A stretch of 64,000 bases of DNA, taken from positions 1 to 64,000 of the forward strand of contig JAHQIW010000152.1 of the NCBI GenBank assembly GCA_019055375.1, in the 5' to 3' direction. Both the position numbers and the translations under genes were made by a program. Source of the stretch: Parelaphostrongylus tenuis (taxonomy: Eukaryota; Nematoda; Chromadorea; Rhabditida; Metastrongylidae). Each line of letters begins with the position of its first letter. Positions within the stretch are counted from its first letter, which is position 1. Below, one piece after another: positions 22,591-33,736 of this stretch. Below the pieces are notes generated by a model. It was not told the origin of the DNA, searched no databases, and saw only the letters and a list, made by a program, of their open reading frames with translations.

Positions 22591-22727
22591 ATATTTCTTA
22601 GTAATCTAAAGCAATAAAAATACTTACAAGTTCGCACCACTTGACATAGAGTGTAAAGCGTACGTCATCGATAACTACATATAAGGAGTGTGACGCTCCC
22701 GAGAGAAACTGGCTATGAAAAGATCGA

Positions 22728-22792
22728 CAGACGACGGGTTCTGCCCGGCTGATGAGTCTGTAAGGGACGAAACACGTGTCTCGGGCTGTACA
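22728..22792 (+). ncRNA. Hammerhead ribozyme, canonical core
   Basis: Every core position fits: CTGATGA 22749-22755; helix II GTCT 22756-22759 with GGAC 22765-22768 around loop GTAAG; GAAA 22769-22772; helix III CACGTG 22773-22778, a perfect palindrome; cleavage triplet GTC 22778-22780. Helix I is gcccgg 22743-22748 with tcgggc 22781-22786, with a possible outer acag/ctgt helix across a 5' bulge. A helix III this short favours action as a dimer, as described for hammerheads of Penelope-like elements and retrozymes. Predicted self-cleavage is after C22780. Confidence 0.75.
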
Positions 22793-22925
22793 CGAGCCTT
22801 CACCAGACCACATGACATGTTGGCTCAAATAACTCCTTATCCTAATTTTTTTCCTATTTGCAGAAATCGCCTGAAAAGTATTCAAAAGTTAATGAGAACA
22901 CGACTCTCCAGAACGGCCCAATATT

Positions 22926-22927
22926 GG

Positions 22928-22961
<34 letters not shown>

Positions 22962-22968
22962 ATATATC
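22926..22968. repeat. TA microsatellite
   Basis: About 43 bases of TA repeats between the hammerhead and the next element X promoter. Confidence 0.9.
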
Positions 22969-22982
22969 AATCATTGTCAGTC

Positions 22983-23205
22983 GTTCCGTATAAAAGGCAC
23001 GATGGAGTAAGGTTCATCATTCGAGCGGCACCCCTCGACGACATTACGACTCGGCTCGACTATGGACACGAATAGATGATCACTACAAGGACGATCGGCC
23101 AAGTGGACAATCGACTCGAATCGTCGCCTCAGATAACGACGACGATCTTTGAACGTCAGCCGAACGAAGGCTTCAATAGCAACTCGTGTAAACTCAATCA
23201 TTTAA
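22983..23205 (+). promoter_or_regulatory. Element X-like promoter and first exon (second diverged copy)
   Basis: ccgtataaaaggcacgatgg followed by the same exon as 14900-15130, ending ctcgtgtaaactc. It begins ~200 bases after the canonical hammerhead. Confidence 0.45.
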
Positions 23206-23329
23206 CAAAATGGTTCTATTATTAATTGATTATCCGAGGGGAGGAGGGAGTTGAGTGGCCAGTGAAAATAGGATCAAGAAGACAAGGCTCTAGCTGGACT
23301 TTTTCAAATCAAAGATGGTGCACCTAAGC

Positions 23330-23935
23330 TCTTGCCGAGATTCTAAGAAGAGTCGTCTGGACCAGCAATCTACGACAATCACAAAGAAGACGAAGCCCTC
23401 AGGATGTGCTTATCGCATTCGAGATAAATTTCTACAGGTGAATAATTTTGTAGATGTAACGCATGAACCGTGGCACTAAATGGCCTCGGCTGCGCTTTTC
23501 GTACTACACCATATTTTCTTAGATTTCGAAATTTTAGCAGAAAAGTCCTCATTCCTCTCCACGGAAGAAGATTCGACTCAAACGACAACGAAAAATGGGA
23601 AACTCATATCCAAATTTCGAGTTATCATGAACAAGAAGACGCTAGAACGTAGCCAAATAAAACTTATTCATCAATTCTGTGGTACTAGCTGTTCATAAAA
23701 GAAGCTATTATTGATTGGTATTAGCAAAGTTTAAAAAAATTCGGTTCTTAAGTTATTCACGTAGAGGTTCTGAGAGGTTTCTATACAGGAGCCACTCAAG
23801 AGTACTGGTACACTCGAAGTTGATAAGGAGAAGAGAATGACAGAGAAAAAGGAAGAGAGAAAGGAAAAGGACGAGCGAGAGAGAGAGGAGAAGAGAGGTA
23901 GAAGAAAGAAAGAGGAGAAAAAAGAGTGACTACTC
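23330..23935 (+). repeat. Diverged element X body plus purine tract
   Basis: Matches R-unit blocks ('ttagatttcgaaattttagcagaaaa', 'gaagattcgactcaaacgacaac') in the same order and then runs into a GA-rich tract at 23825-23935. Confidence 0.5.
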
Positions 23936-24139
23936 CGGACCATTTGCCTTAAAGAGTCTCATTGCTGATGGTGACATACCAAACAAATTTTTTTTTTCTG
24001 TGGAAAGAACAGATAAAATCCGGGAATGATTTGATGAAAAATAGTTTGCGAATCGGAGAAATGTCCATTGCCATGATTCTAATTAAGATCCGAACAAGTG
24101 ATCAGACAGAAAAAATGCTATGATCCACCTATTGAGGTC

Positions 24140-24345
24140 CTTAAGCGGCTAGGTTCCGCGGACCCAAACTGGGAGTGTCTGGTAGGCAAGGGCTCTCACC
24201 ACTTCCCAGTGCGAGTCTGCGACTCTAAACTCAGTGTGGCAATGTCTGTCTCACTCCTCTCTGCCACTCGGCAACCGTCCATCGGGAAGAAGGTTGCCGG
24301 TTTGATCCCCTACCACGACGCTTCGCTGTTATTGCAGATTGTTGA
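24140..24345 (+). mobile_element. PAL1-related single arm
   Basis: Starts ttccgcggacccaaactggg like the PAL1 terminus, then continues to 'gaagaaggttgccggtttga' and 'tcccctaccacgac'. The same pieces occur inverted at 24835-25030, and the 3' block recurs at 57020-57080. Confidence 0.5.
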
Positions 24346-24402
24346 AACTTATTGTTATGAGTTGCAGATCGTTGAATAAATGGTGATAAATAAGTCGTCA
24401 TA

Positions 24403-24698
24403 GAGCGCATGTGACCCAGTGGCTGGAGGTGCTCTTCGTAGCACACAAGGTCAATGGTTCGATCTCCCGCTCATGGCACGCCAAGCCATCCATCCCGCCG
24501 GGGTCGGTAAATCGGTACCAACCTGGTCTCGGACTTGTCTGCGAGGGTAAGTAGCACTGATTCGGTTCAGCGGGAGGCCAACGCGAGTCGTTGTAAAGGC
24601 CAGATATGCATTCAATTACTTAAATCGAAATTTAGAAGTTGAAGACAGTGCATGGCGCATTCCTCTGGGATTAATCAACGCCGAGAGCTTTAATCATC
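24403..24698 (+). mobile_element. SINE-2 copy within R3
   Basis: Head gagcgcatgtgacccagtgg, box B 'atggttcgatctcc', body and CTTTAATC-type end as in the other copies. Confidence 0.75.
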
Positions 24699-24834
24699 CT
24701 TCTGAATAAATCATATAAACTGATAGCTTGTGTTACGGTTTTACTGGATGAGATATGATGAGATTCAGTGTCTAATGATTCAAGCATTTTGTAGTGAAAA
24801 CAAAAGATAACACCTAAAAAACAATAGTGAAGTA

Positions 24835-25030
24835 TTGTGGTAGGGGACTGAACGAGAAATTTTCTTCCCAACGGGCGGGTACCGAGTGGCGAAGGGGAGG
24901 TGGTACAGACAGTGATTGCCATGCTGAGGTTAAAGACGCAGAGTCGCGGAGGAGGTTAGAAGCGTTACCTTGCTGGCGGTGAGAACCCTTGCCAGTTAGG
25001 CACGCCCATTTCGGGTCCACGGAAGTCAAA
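24835..25030 (-). mobile_element. PAL1-related single arm, inverted
   Basis: Minus-strand version of 24140-24345, ending on the plus strand in ggcacgcccatttcgggtcc. Confidence 0.5.
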
Positions 25031-25244
25031 TGATTATTCTAGTGCTTATTTGTAGTTGAGAAGATCACGGACGGACTTTTCCATCACTTGTGGGAGCACT
25101 CGCACTGGCCCATTACGTTTGTAAAGTGCTGATGAGCAGACCCACAGCTTTCGGAGATATGAGGTCGATATGCTGACCCTGATGTACTACGGGGTCTTCC
25201 GATGAAGGACTCGCATTTAGTCGAACCTTTGAAATCGGGCAATA

Positions 25245-25590
25245 GTTGCAAAACCTACTTGAATGGCCCGTGCTCACTTATAGTGCGAACCCCAATACAG
25301 TGCAGGGAAACTGTGCTGATTTGACTGCTTTGTTTCCTGGACACCCGAAATAAGCCTAGCCGGGGTTTCCTCAGGTCGTCACCACATTAGAGCAGTCGCT
25401 GGCCTTTGCGGATCGGAGAGAGATTGCCACCTTCCGACAAGTAGCTACCAAGACGGCGGTCATTCCTGATACGGCTGTTTACTCTTAGCTGGGCTTTGCG
25501 GGTGGCCCTACGGGGAATGGGGAAGGTCGAGACCCCAACTGTACCTCGTAGTCCGTCACCCAGGAACACCTCCCAGCCACACTGAGGCGA
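25245..25590 (+). repeat. Dispersed repeat DR2, copy 2
   Basis: Best preserved of three copies (others 3105-3445, 46470-46725): 'cttatagtgcgaacccc', 'gcctagccggggtttcctc', 'aagacggcggtcattcctg', 'cctcccagccacac'. Confidence 0.65.
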
Positions 25591-25800
25591 TAAGCCATGT
25601 GGGAGATGACAAAATATTAAGTGAAAAAGCAAGAATACAAGGAAAATGAAAAAAAAACTGTTTTTATCACGTATTATTGAGCAATTAGGTGACTAATTTC
25701 CGAAAGTTCTTGATGACTAGTTTGTGTTTTATCTATGAAAAAGTTGGAAATTAAAGAGTAATTGTGTGAAAAAGGAATTAAACAACAAACTAAATTAGTA

Positions 25801-26020
25801 AATTTCAATATGCCTGACAATTATTTCCTGAGCCACGCATGTCAGTGGTCTGTCAAAGAGGGCTGACTTATAGAGCCCGCTACACGTGTTTCGATCTTAC
25901 GATCTCGTCAGTCGGGCCTCTTCAAAGACCGCTGACGTGGGTGGCTCAGAAAATGATTATCAGGCATATTGAAATTTGAGCTGTGGTCTTAAGAAAACAT
26001 TCAAAACAAAAGACAAGTTA
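25801..26020. mobile_element. PAL2 palindromic insertion in R3
   Basis: Inverted arms tttcaatatgcctgacaat ... attatcaggcatattgaaa flank further pairing sequence (agtggtctgtcaaagagg against cctcttcaaagaccgct). R2 has the empty site (ctaaattaataaacttgaaa, near 15405), so the insertion is specific to R3; ttagtaaa/ttagcaaa at the edges looks like an 8-base target duplication. A related element is at 47236-47725. Confidence 0.65.
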
Positions 26021-26292
26021 GCAAACTTGAAATGACGTAACGAAGAAAAACAAAATAATGATATAATAACGTGAAATAAATGAGAGAGAATAAAATACTT
26101 AACAAAGATTAGCCAGAAATATGAGGGGTAGCAAACAGTCAAAGTGGTCCAGAGCGCGAACACATCGGTAGCGGTTGTTCTAGACAAGCCATGGATTTTG
26201 GAGAACTGAAAGATTTTTTGACTTGACATGGGTGACGGAATCAAATGTTATTGATAACCACCGAATTTTACCATTGATTTTACACAACATAC

Positions 26293-26515
26293 GTTTGGAA
26301 CGGGCTAGCTAAGTGGTTAGTGACGCATTGTGTCAAGAGGGGTGAATAGGAATGTCCTGATTCGATCCCTCCCACAACTCTCTTGGGATCATTTTACAAA
26401 CGCCTTTGGCAAACTCCTAGATAGCAAGAAGACCCGTCTGAGCAGCATTCTGAGACATTCCAATAAAAAAACAGTGTTATAAAGAGGCATCCGAAGCAAC
26501 ACCCACTGATTTTGA
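26293..26515 (+). mobile_element. SINE-5 (R3)
   Basis: Copy of 15690-15935 with head cgggctagctaagtggttag. Confidence 0.6.
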
Positions 26516-26524
26516 GTACTGCTC

Positions 26525-26790
26525 AAAACTTTTGCATTAGGCGGGACTCGAACCCGCATTTGAGACCGTATGGGAGAGCGCGTGCCCGAACCATTTGCAT
26601 TACTGACGTCTTTTTTTTGCCACCATTCTTCCCACGCTACATAGTATCAATCTGTGATCAATTAACCGTCAACGGTTTGCCCTGGGAGTCGATATCGACA
26701 TATCGACAACTGATTAAATACGCGTCCCTGAAAGGATGAGATACGAGTTCGAGTCCCGCCTGACGTTGAAGTTTTGCACATCACTCAACA
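26525..26790. mobile_element. Head-to-head SINE-1 pair (R3)
   Basis: Minus body 26535-26605 (gcgggactcgaacccgca) and truncated plus body 26705-26765. Equivalent to 5215-5470. Confidence 0.7.
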
Positions 26791-26984
26791 TCATTGAGGA
26801 TATCAAAAACTCTATTCTCAAAGACATCGCTGACTTCATTAAAACGGATTTAGAAGATTGATATGCGTTTCATTGATCTCTAGAACATCAAATTTCTTTC
26901 GACAGGAAAGCAACGATATGAAGGTATTGCTCAACAGTCCACTCTCAGTTCACAACCAAGAATGATGATCCAACAGAATTCTTT

Positions 26985-27175
26985 TTATCTAACCGCTTTT
27001 AGCGGACTATAATGTTATAGATAAACCTGCTGACGTAGAGTGTCGTGCAAATTTTCGCGTGAGCTGGGACTCAAACCCGCATCTCAGTCTTTCCTAGAGC
27101 TCTCTCGGGTAGAGACGCGGGTTCGAATCCTGCCCAACGCGAAAGTTTTGCACGTCACTCTACATCAATGAAGAT
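26985..27175. mobile_element. Palindrome of two SINE-1 3' halves (R3)
   Basis: Equivalent to 5690-5870 and 16345-16530. Confidence 0.7.
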
Positions 27176-27538
27176 ATAATTGATAGGATGTCTCATGTCT
27201 TTACTGCTTCTGACAATGCTATAATGTTCGAGATACATTTGAGAGAGGATATAACATATTTTAAGCCCTGGTTCATGTGTCATACAGGCGCCTGTTTCGT
27301 ACTAGCGCGACACATTAGTAGCACCGTCCTCGGTTCAGTCGATCCCCTGACGCCATGCTCCCCCATGAAGGAATCGACGCCGAGTTATTAATCACCACAA
27401 GTCAGATGATGGAATTACCTGACATTGTAGTGGCCGGCAGTCGAGCTTGTGGCTCTTGAAGCGAATCATACTTCTTCAATCGACCGCTTTACTCGTCGTC
27501 GATTTCTTCACGGAGGAGTATGACCTCAGGGGATCGAC

Positions 27539-27615
27539 TGAACCGTGGGATGGTGCTACTGATGAGTACTGGAAGGACGAAACAGGCGATTGCATAGCGC
27601 TTAAACCATGGTTCA
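27539..27615 (+). ncRNA. Hammerhead-ribozyme-like motif, unit R3
   Basis: Core CTGATGA 27559-27565 and intact GAAA. Helix I: gtgcta 27553-27558 with tagcgc 27595-27600, and outer tgaaccgtgg 27539-27548 with ccatggttca 27606-27615, all ten pairs possible. Helix II gtac/ggac has one mismatch. The cleavage triplet is GCA. At one outer position R1 pairs G-C where R3 pairs G-U. Confidence 0.6.
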
Positions 27616-27699
27616 AAACCTGTTAATCCTTATCAGATTACTAATGTATGAGGATCTCAAAAAGCGGTCATTTGAAGAGGCATATTACACCTGAGAGAA

Positions 27700-27905
27700 T
27701 TGAGTGGTAAGCATAAATTCGACCTCAAACGGGAGCGAACCCACATTTCACCCAGACTGATAGATGATAGCTATGATAGCAGTCTGTCACAGAAGGAATG
27801 GTGGCAAAGCGGTGGATTTGGTGGTGTAGCGGTAGCACGCGCCTCCGGTATGGGCGATCCGCTGGTTTGACTCTCGCTTGCGGTCGCATTTTTGCTTACC
27901 ACTTA
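27700..27905. mobile_element. SINE-1b pair, head to head (R3)
   Basis: Equivalent to 17030-17235; plus body 27815-27895 with box A tggtgtagcggtagcacgcg. Confidence 0.6.
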
Positions 27906-28356
27906 TCTCTTGGATGTAATTGAGACAAGAATGAAGAATTTTCTCACTAGAACATTTGGTCCGCCATAGCTCAGCGACATCTTCCATAAATTTATCCATT
28001 CCGTCGGAGGAGGAGGCGAAGAAGAGTAGGCATGCTTCTGGTGTCCTGCCGACGAAACTACTCGAAAGATAACAAATTTGCCAGTATTTTAGAAATCCCA
28101 GAAAACAAACACAGAATTTTCCTGCGATAAAAAAAATCCGAGGCCAAGGGCAGCTTGCCCACGGATAGAAGTCTCGCTGTAATTTTTAGTGTAGATAGAA
28201 TCCTCACGAGAGTCCATGGCTTGGCACAAAGCGTACAGGATCTTCTCTAATCAGCCAAGTTCTTCTCCCAGCTGAATAATACCATCTTGAAGACAGAAGG
28301 TCATCCGTTTCCGGACACTTTAGCACTTTATTTGATCCGTCACCGGATTTTTTCAT

Positions 28357-28573
28357 TGTGAGGATCCCACTACTTCTAGCATTCAGTTCGTTTTACGTCT
28401 TCTTCTAAACGGCATAGAATACTGGTTGAGCGAGTTTCCAAGCAATTTCAAAAGCAGCTTTGCTGCGGTGCTTCATAGGGTGTCGTTGCTGACTGCCGGA
28501 GAGAGATGGGGGTGGGAGCTCGGCTCCACGCGCGCCGCGACGAGCATCACAACCACTCCGCCACGGCGGCCCG
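28357..28573 (-). mobile_element. SINE-3 (R3)
   Basis: Equivalent to 7047-7263 and 17690-17906. The stretch 27906-28356 is unit sequence without a gene. Confidence 0.7.
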
Positions 28574-28764
28574 TTCTCGAACCACCAGCAGATGACCCGG
28601 ATTTTTCTCCGGTCGAATCATAGTTGAAGACAGCTTTGTGCCCTGGACATAGCTCAATTTTGTGTTAGCTAATGATGATAACGACTACTACTGGGTAGAT
28701 TAACCGGCGAAAACAAGTTGTTATCCTTATCGGATAATCGGATGATCACTATCATTACCAATCG

Positions 28765-28980
28765 CCGTATAAAAGGGAGTGGTTGAGTGGGGATTTCATT
28801 TCTCTCCATCGATGACGTCTTGACTCGACACAACCACCAGACGAAGATCCAGTGCGACGACGGCTGACTGGATGGACAGACGGCTCGGATCGTCGGCTCA
28901 GAAGAGGACGAAGACATCGAGACGGAAGCTGGAAAGAAACAGCAACACCAACCTCGTGTACGCTCCATCAAGTGAGAAAT
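28765..28980 (+). promoter_or_regulatory. Element X: TATA promoter and first exon (R3)
   Basis: cgccgtataaaagggagtgg followed by the conserved exon and donor (catcaagtgagaaat). Confidence 0.5.
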
Positions 28981-29179
28981 TATTGAGTATTTTTCGTTGA
29001 CTGACTGTCTAGGGGGAATGGTCAAAGGCGGTCTCCAAGAAGCAAGGCTTCAGTTCGATTCTGACCCCTCCCTCTCACCACCTTCCCCGACTCACCCTTA
29101 CAATCACAACGAGCGCGAAGCAGAATAGCTTGTGCATCGGCTTCGTCGGCTCAGAAATTTCATGAACGGAAGCTCTGAA

Positions 29180-29860
29180 AACAACGAGCAATACTACTAG
29201 CCCACGAGGCGAAGCGCTCAAGAATCTGGACGACTTGGACAGTGCTCTCGAGAGACAGAGCTCATCAACAAGGAGTATAAGTGGTGACTTGCTAGCTGTC
29301 CATTAACATAGCAAGACTTCTGAGCAATCTCAGCTTGCGAAGGTTTCGATTTACAGTCCGGCTTCACCGCAAGCTTGGATGGAGTGACAGTGTCGGGGAG
29401 ATCACCTACATCTCTCACTCCCAAGGAATGGCGACAAAAAGACACTCGTGAGCTCGTCACAGGACCTTTCAGCCCAGATTTCTGCACGCAAGACCGAGTC
29501 CCATCAGAGCGTGCATGACACGCCCGCTGCGAAGTGCGGAGTTAATATCATCCATAAATAGTTATAAACGGAAGATTTAGTGGACAACTGGCAGCATTTT
29601 TCGCCGAATGTGGCCTTGCGTGCCTTTTCACCACTACAAAATATTTTCCCCAGACTTCGAAAATTCAGCAGAAGAATCCTAATTTCCTTATTCGTCCGGT
29701 GCCTCTATGAAAAAGATTCGCCTCGAACGACAACGAGAACTCAGATCCACAACGACGTCAGGACCGCCGACATTTGACTCGAATCATCGGTTCTGAAGAA
29801 GACGTAGACAGAAAGAAAGATCGAGCAGTGAATAAAAGTTAGAGCTTATCTGTGTGAACA
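29180..29860 (+). repeat. Element X body and 3' end (R3)
   Basis: Equivalent to 18520-19170, ending gtgaataaaagttagagc. Confidence 0.55.
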
Positions 29861-29939
29861 AGCTGGCTTTGTACTACTTTTGTGTAGAAGCTATCACTGA
29901 ACTAGCATTACTTTGGAGAAATAGATATATTGAATCTCT

Positions 29940-30050
29940 TAAGCAGGAGAAAAAGAGAAAAGAAAAAGAGGAAGATCATAGTGAAAAGACAGAGAGAGAG
30001 AGAGAGAAGAGAGGGAGAGAGAGAGAGAGAGAGAAGAAAGAGAGATTACA
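29940..30050 (+). repeat. GA-rich low-complexity tract (R3)
   Basis: Purine-rich run equivalent to 8565-8700. Confidence 0.9.
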
Positions 30051-30164
30051 GTCGATATGCCTATACGAGCTGTGTTGTCAATCGTGACATGATAAAACCT
30101 GCAAATTCATATGAAATATGGGAATTTACTCAGCTTACAAGTACTCGTCAATCAATTATCTTTC

Positions 30165-30547
30165 GGAAGTCATCTTATTTGACCGCCGAATGCGGTGTTA
30201 TGATGTTAAAGTAAAGCCAATAATGTAGAGTGGTGTGCAAAAACGTTTGGGTCAGCCGGGATTTGAACAAAGATCTTACTCTTTCCGGGAGCATGTGCTA
30301 ACCGTTGTACCAGCGACACTCGTTTTACACTCCGCTCTTTTTTACGCTACAACCCGTTATCTTCAACAGCCATCCGTCTACGGTGTGGCGGCGTGTCATT
30401 ATCGACATTAAACCCACCTTCCATGCTCCCGGAAGGAGTAAGATCTGGGTTCAAATCCTGGCCGACGCAAACGTTTTTGCACAGCACTCTACATTGTTGG
30501 GTTTACTCAAACATCATAACACCGCAATCGGCGGTCAAATAAGATGA
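30165..30547. mobile_element. Head-to-head SINE-1 pair (R3)
   Basis: Minus body 30240-30320, plus body 30415-30475, with inverted tails at both ends. Confidence 0.75.
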
Positions 30548-30850
30548 TTTCCGATCAATATTTTTCTCCAAAAACAAATTATGAAATAAAGGAATGATGC
30601 GATGAAAAATCACACCACATCGAAAGATACCGATAACGGGCATTTTCACTGAGATTTAGACGAGAGAAATGATCGGTTGGCGGGATTATTATAAATCACA
30701 TTTTGAAGTCGCTGTTGAAATGTTTCTTCCTTCTCGACAAAATCACGGACGGGCCTTTGATCACCTGAAGAATCCCCTGAACTGGCTGATTACCTGAGTA
30801 AATATTTGTAGACCCGAAGCTTTCGCGGATATGAGGCTAACACCTCGATG

Positions 30851-31206
30851 GTTAGCCGACTGAGGCTGACTTCCCTGGACCCATGGGCGTGTCTCACGAC
30901 TCTAACCCCCTCTGCCCCGCTTAGCAGTCAAATAGCGCTACTTTTCGCTGAAAGGCCGGTAGTAAGTTTTGGAATAATTCGCTTACGGTCTGCGCCGGCG
31001 TATTGACTGCTGTTTCTTGATGTTGACACCACATACACACACGTAACATCAAGGAACAGCAGTCAATACGCCGGTGCAGAGCGCAAGTGAAACATTCCTA
31101 GACTTAACTGCGGTTCTTGCAGCGAAAAGTCGATTTAGTCAGCATCCACTGGAGGCAGAGGTGTAGAGTTGGACACGCCCATGGGTCCATGGAAGTCAAC
31201 CGGTTG
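30851..31206. mobile_element. PAL1 palindromic element (R3)
   Basis: Equivalent to 20182-20528 with full inner arms (gactgctgtttcttgatgtt against the complement near 31025-31070). 30548-30850 is unit sequence without a gene. Confidence 0.75.
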
Positions 31207-31464
31207 ACTTTACTGTGCATTTAGTCGTCCTCTTGCGATCTGTATGTGAAGACGAAGCGTTCAAGCAGGCAAAGAAAAAAAAGCAAATGCAAACTGAAAA
31301 AAAGGTTACTGGTCTGTATTGGTTAAAATTAGCTAATTGATTTCCGATAGTTTTCCGTAACTGTTTGTCCTTCATTTAGAAGAATTTAAAACTCAGAAGT
31401 ATAAGTGAAAAAAAGGAAACGACATGATAGAGCAAGTAAATAATAGCGAAGTAAAGTAGTAAGA

Positions 31465-32020
31465 AAACTGAAAGGTGAGCAAAAACATAGCCTCAGGCGG
31501 GAGTCGAACCCACCTCTCATCCTATCCGGGGACGCGTGCTCTACCACTACACCACCGAGGCACATTTGCCCGACCACTCATTTACAAAGTAATAAAATGG
31601 TGAATTGAGACATTAATAGAGTAAAGCAATAAAATGACTGGTGTTTCGCTCAGACTGAATATTATAGGCGATAGAATACCCTCGCAACAAAACTCGAAAT
31701 TTGATGGGAAGAGAAGCACAACGTCCTCTCAAGTGAGAAATAATTTCTATTTGACGACCAATTGCGGTGTTATGATGTTTCAATATGCCCAATAATGTGG
31801 AGTGCTGCGTAAAAACATCTGCGTCAGCCGGGATTCGAGCCCAGATCTCTCTTTCCGCGACCGTATGCCAACCACTGCACCACCGACGTTTGCCTGGACG
31901 CTCCCCTCGGTGGACTTTTGGCAACGGTTAGCCTACGCACCCGAAAGGAGTGAGATCTGGGTTCGAATCCCGGCTGATGCCAATGTTTTTTCACAGCATT
32001 TCACATTATTGGCTATATTA
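31465..32020. mobile_element. SINE-1b (minus) followed by a head-to-head SINE-1 pair (R3)
   Basis: SINE-1b at 31465-31580 with acceptor stem GCCTCGG/CTGAGGC on the minus strand, then minus body 31815-31890 and plus body 31915-31985 of the SINE-1 pair. Confidence 0.65.
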
Positions 32021-32324
32021 CAAGATTCTAGCTGATCATCTAAATAAATAGCGTTTTTAACGCACTTGTCAAACAAAAAAAGAGTTTGCATATTTCTATA
32101 TTCACCATTATTACAAAGAAAAAAAAAACGGCGGAGTCATATTTGTAGATCAAACACACACACTTTGCAGCTTTCACTGATTAAATAATCATCTGTTGGA
32201 ACACTTAAGAACCCTAAAGAGTTGCAACAACAACAAAAAAACCTCTAAAAAAGTTGTTCACTCGACAAAAACTAAAAATTTCCCCATCATGCCTTTCTAC
32301 CTAACTACGAAACTATTAGCTAAG

Positions 32325-32480
32325 CATAATCCGTGTAGTGCAACGGCGTCAGAGTGCGCGCTGCGGGATAGAGTGAGATGCGGGTTCGAATCCCGGCTGA
32401 CGCAAAACTTTTGCTCATCACTCTACATCACTGGGTGTTTCTCTATCATCATACCATCGCTTAGAGAGGTCAAATAAAGA
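32325..32480 (+). mobile_element. Solo SINE-1 (R3)
   Basis: Box B gggttcgaatcccggctgac; acceptor arm GCGTCAG-like/CTGACGC. Equivalent to 11035-11185. Confidence 0.75.
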
Positions 32481-32774
32481 AATTTCTATACAATCCGAGA
32501 CGTTTCCGAGATTCCGAAGAAGATGAAACCGCGCCGAAACGCCATCAGCCGATGGATTCAACACATCTTAGCGTCTGCTCATCAGTGAAACACTGAATAA
32601 CAAATAAAAGCGACAGGATAAATAAATAAATCCCGAAAAAGGAAGGAAAAAATAATTATTTAGCAACGTGAAATTGAAGCTCATTGAAGTTTGAAATTTC
32701 CCGCGCGCAACCGCCACTGCACCGACGAGAATTTGCAGTCGCTTTACTTTTACCGTGCTCCTTCGCACGGGGCG

Positions 32775-32910
32775 GGGTGGTGCAGTGGATTGTGATACGG
32801 TCTATCAGGGGCAATGTTTCGGTTCGATCCCCCCTGCCCAGCTCTCCTTTGTGGTCGCCCAGGTGATATAAAGGATAAAAAAGGATAAAGCTCTCGGCGT
32901 TGATCAATCC
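32775..32910 (+). mobile_element. SINE-4 joined to an inverted SINE-2 3' end (R3)
   Basis: tRNA-like head gggtggtgcagtggattgtg, box B 'ggttcgatccccc', then ggataaagctctcggcgttg, the reverse complement of the SINE-2 tail. A run of TTGATCA palindromes follows to 32950. Confidence 0.55.
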
Positions 32911-33134
32911 CCGTTGATCATTGATCATCGTTTGATCATCAATTGATCAACGTCAGGTGATATAAGGATATATAAATATAGAAGTCATATGTGAAATCAC
33001 CCAAAATGTGGAAGTGACAAAGTTCCCAGGCCCGACTGCTGCTTAACGTCGGCAATGGTGGAATGAATCCGTAATTTTCGTGTTCAGATGACACATAATT
33101 GTGAACATACTCTTTATCAGCAATGAAGAATGAG

Positions 33135-33685
33135 TGGTGAAGAAACGGTGTCTCTGTGGTGTGGTGGTAGCACGCGCCTCCGATATGGGTGAGATGCGGG
33201 TTCGACTCCCGCGCGTTGTCGAGTTTTTGCTCACCACTCAATTCTCTTAGGTGCAGCCGAAACATCATAACACTGCGAAAATGCAGTAAAAATATTGGAA
33301 ATCCTAAGTGTTTTGGAACAGACTCCAGCCATGATGTATGTATCGCAGAAATAGTAGTAGGAATGCGGTGGCCTTGGTGGTGCAGTGGTAGCATTCCTCC
33401 GATATAAGTGAGACACAGGCTCGACTCCCTACCGGAGTCAAGTGTTTTGCATACTTCTCACTAATCTTAAGCAGTAAAAATACTCACCAGTTCGCATCGA
33501 TTCCATGTTTTAGTGCTTCAACAGCAGTGTTATGATGCTTTAAATATATCCAGGAATGTTGAGTGAGTTGCAAAACTTCGAACCTCAGGCGGAATTGAAC
33601 CCGTGTCTCACACACGCCCCTTGGAAAGAGTGAGACATGGATGGGTTCAATCCCGCCCGAGGTTCAAAGTTTTGCATACTGTTGA
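33135..33685 (+). mobile_element. Cluster of three SINE-1b tRNA-like units (R3)
   Basis: Bodies 33155-33230, 33370-33445 and a half pair 33575-33665. Equivalent to 11765-12315. Confidence 0.65.
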
Positions 33686-33736
33686 ACGTTCTTGGTTGTA
33701 TAATTAAATGTCACTTCGCAATCCATAGATTTTTAC

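Larger units (their letters stand above)
14830..22640 (+). repeat. Tandem unit R2
   Basis: Second copy of the ~10.6 kb unit. It shares its left part (15240-15940) with R3 but lacks about 2.3 kb present in R3 (23310-25640), and it ends early at 22640, missing the SINE-2 to 14540-type right part. Confidence 0.85.

Noticed and set aside
25130..25160. gctgatgagcagacccacag as a further hammerhead core
   Set aside because: No GAAA box, helix II or pairing flanks follow within range.
25387..25632. 81-codon minus frame across DR2
   Set aside because: The other two DR2 copies do not keep it, so it is not a conserved protein.
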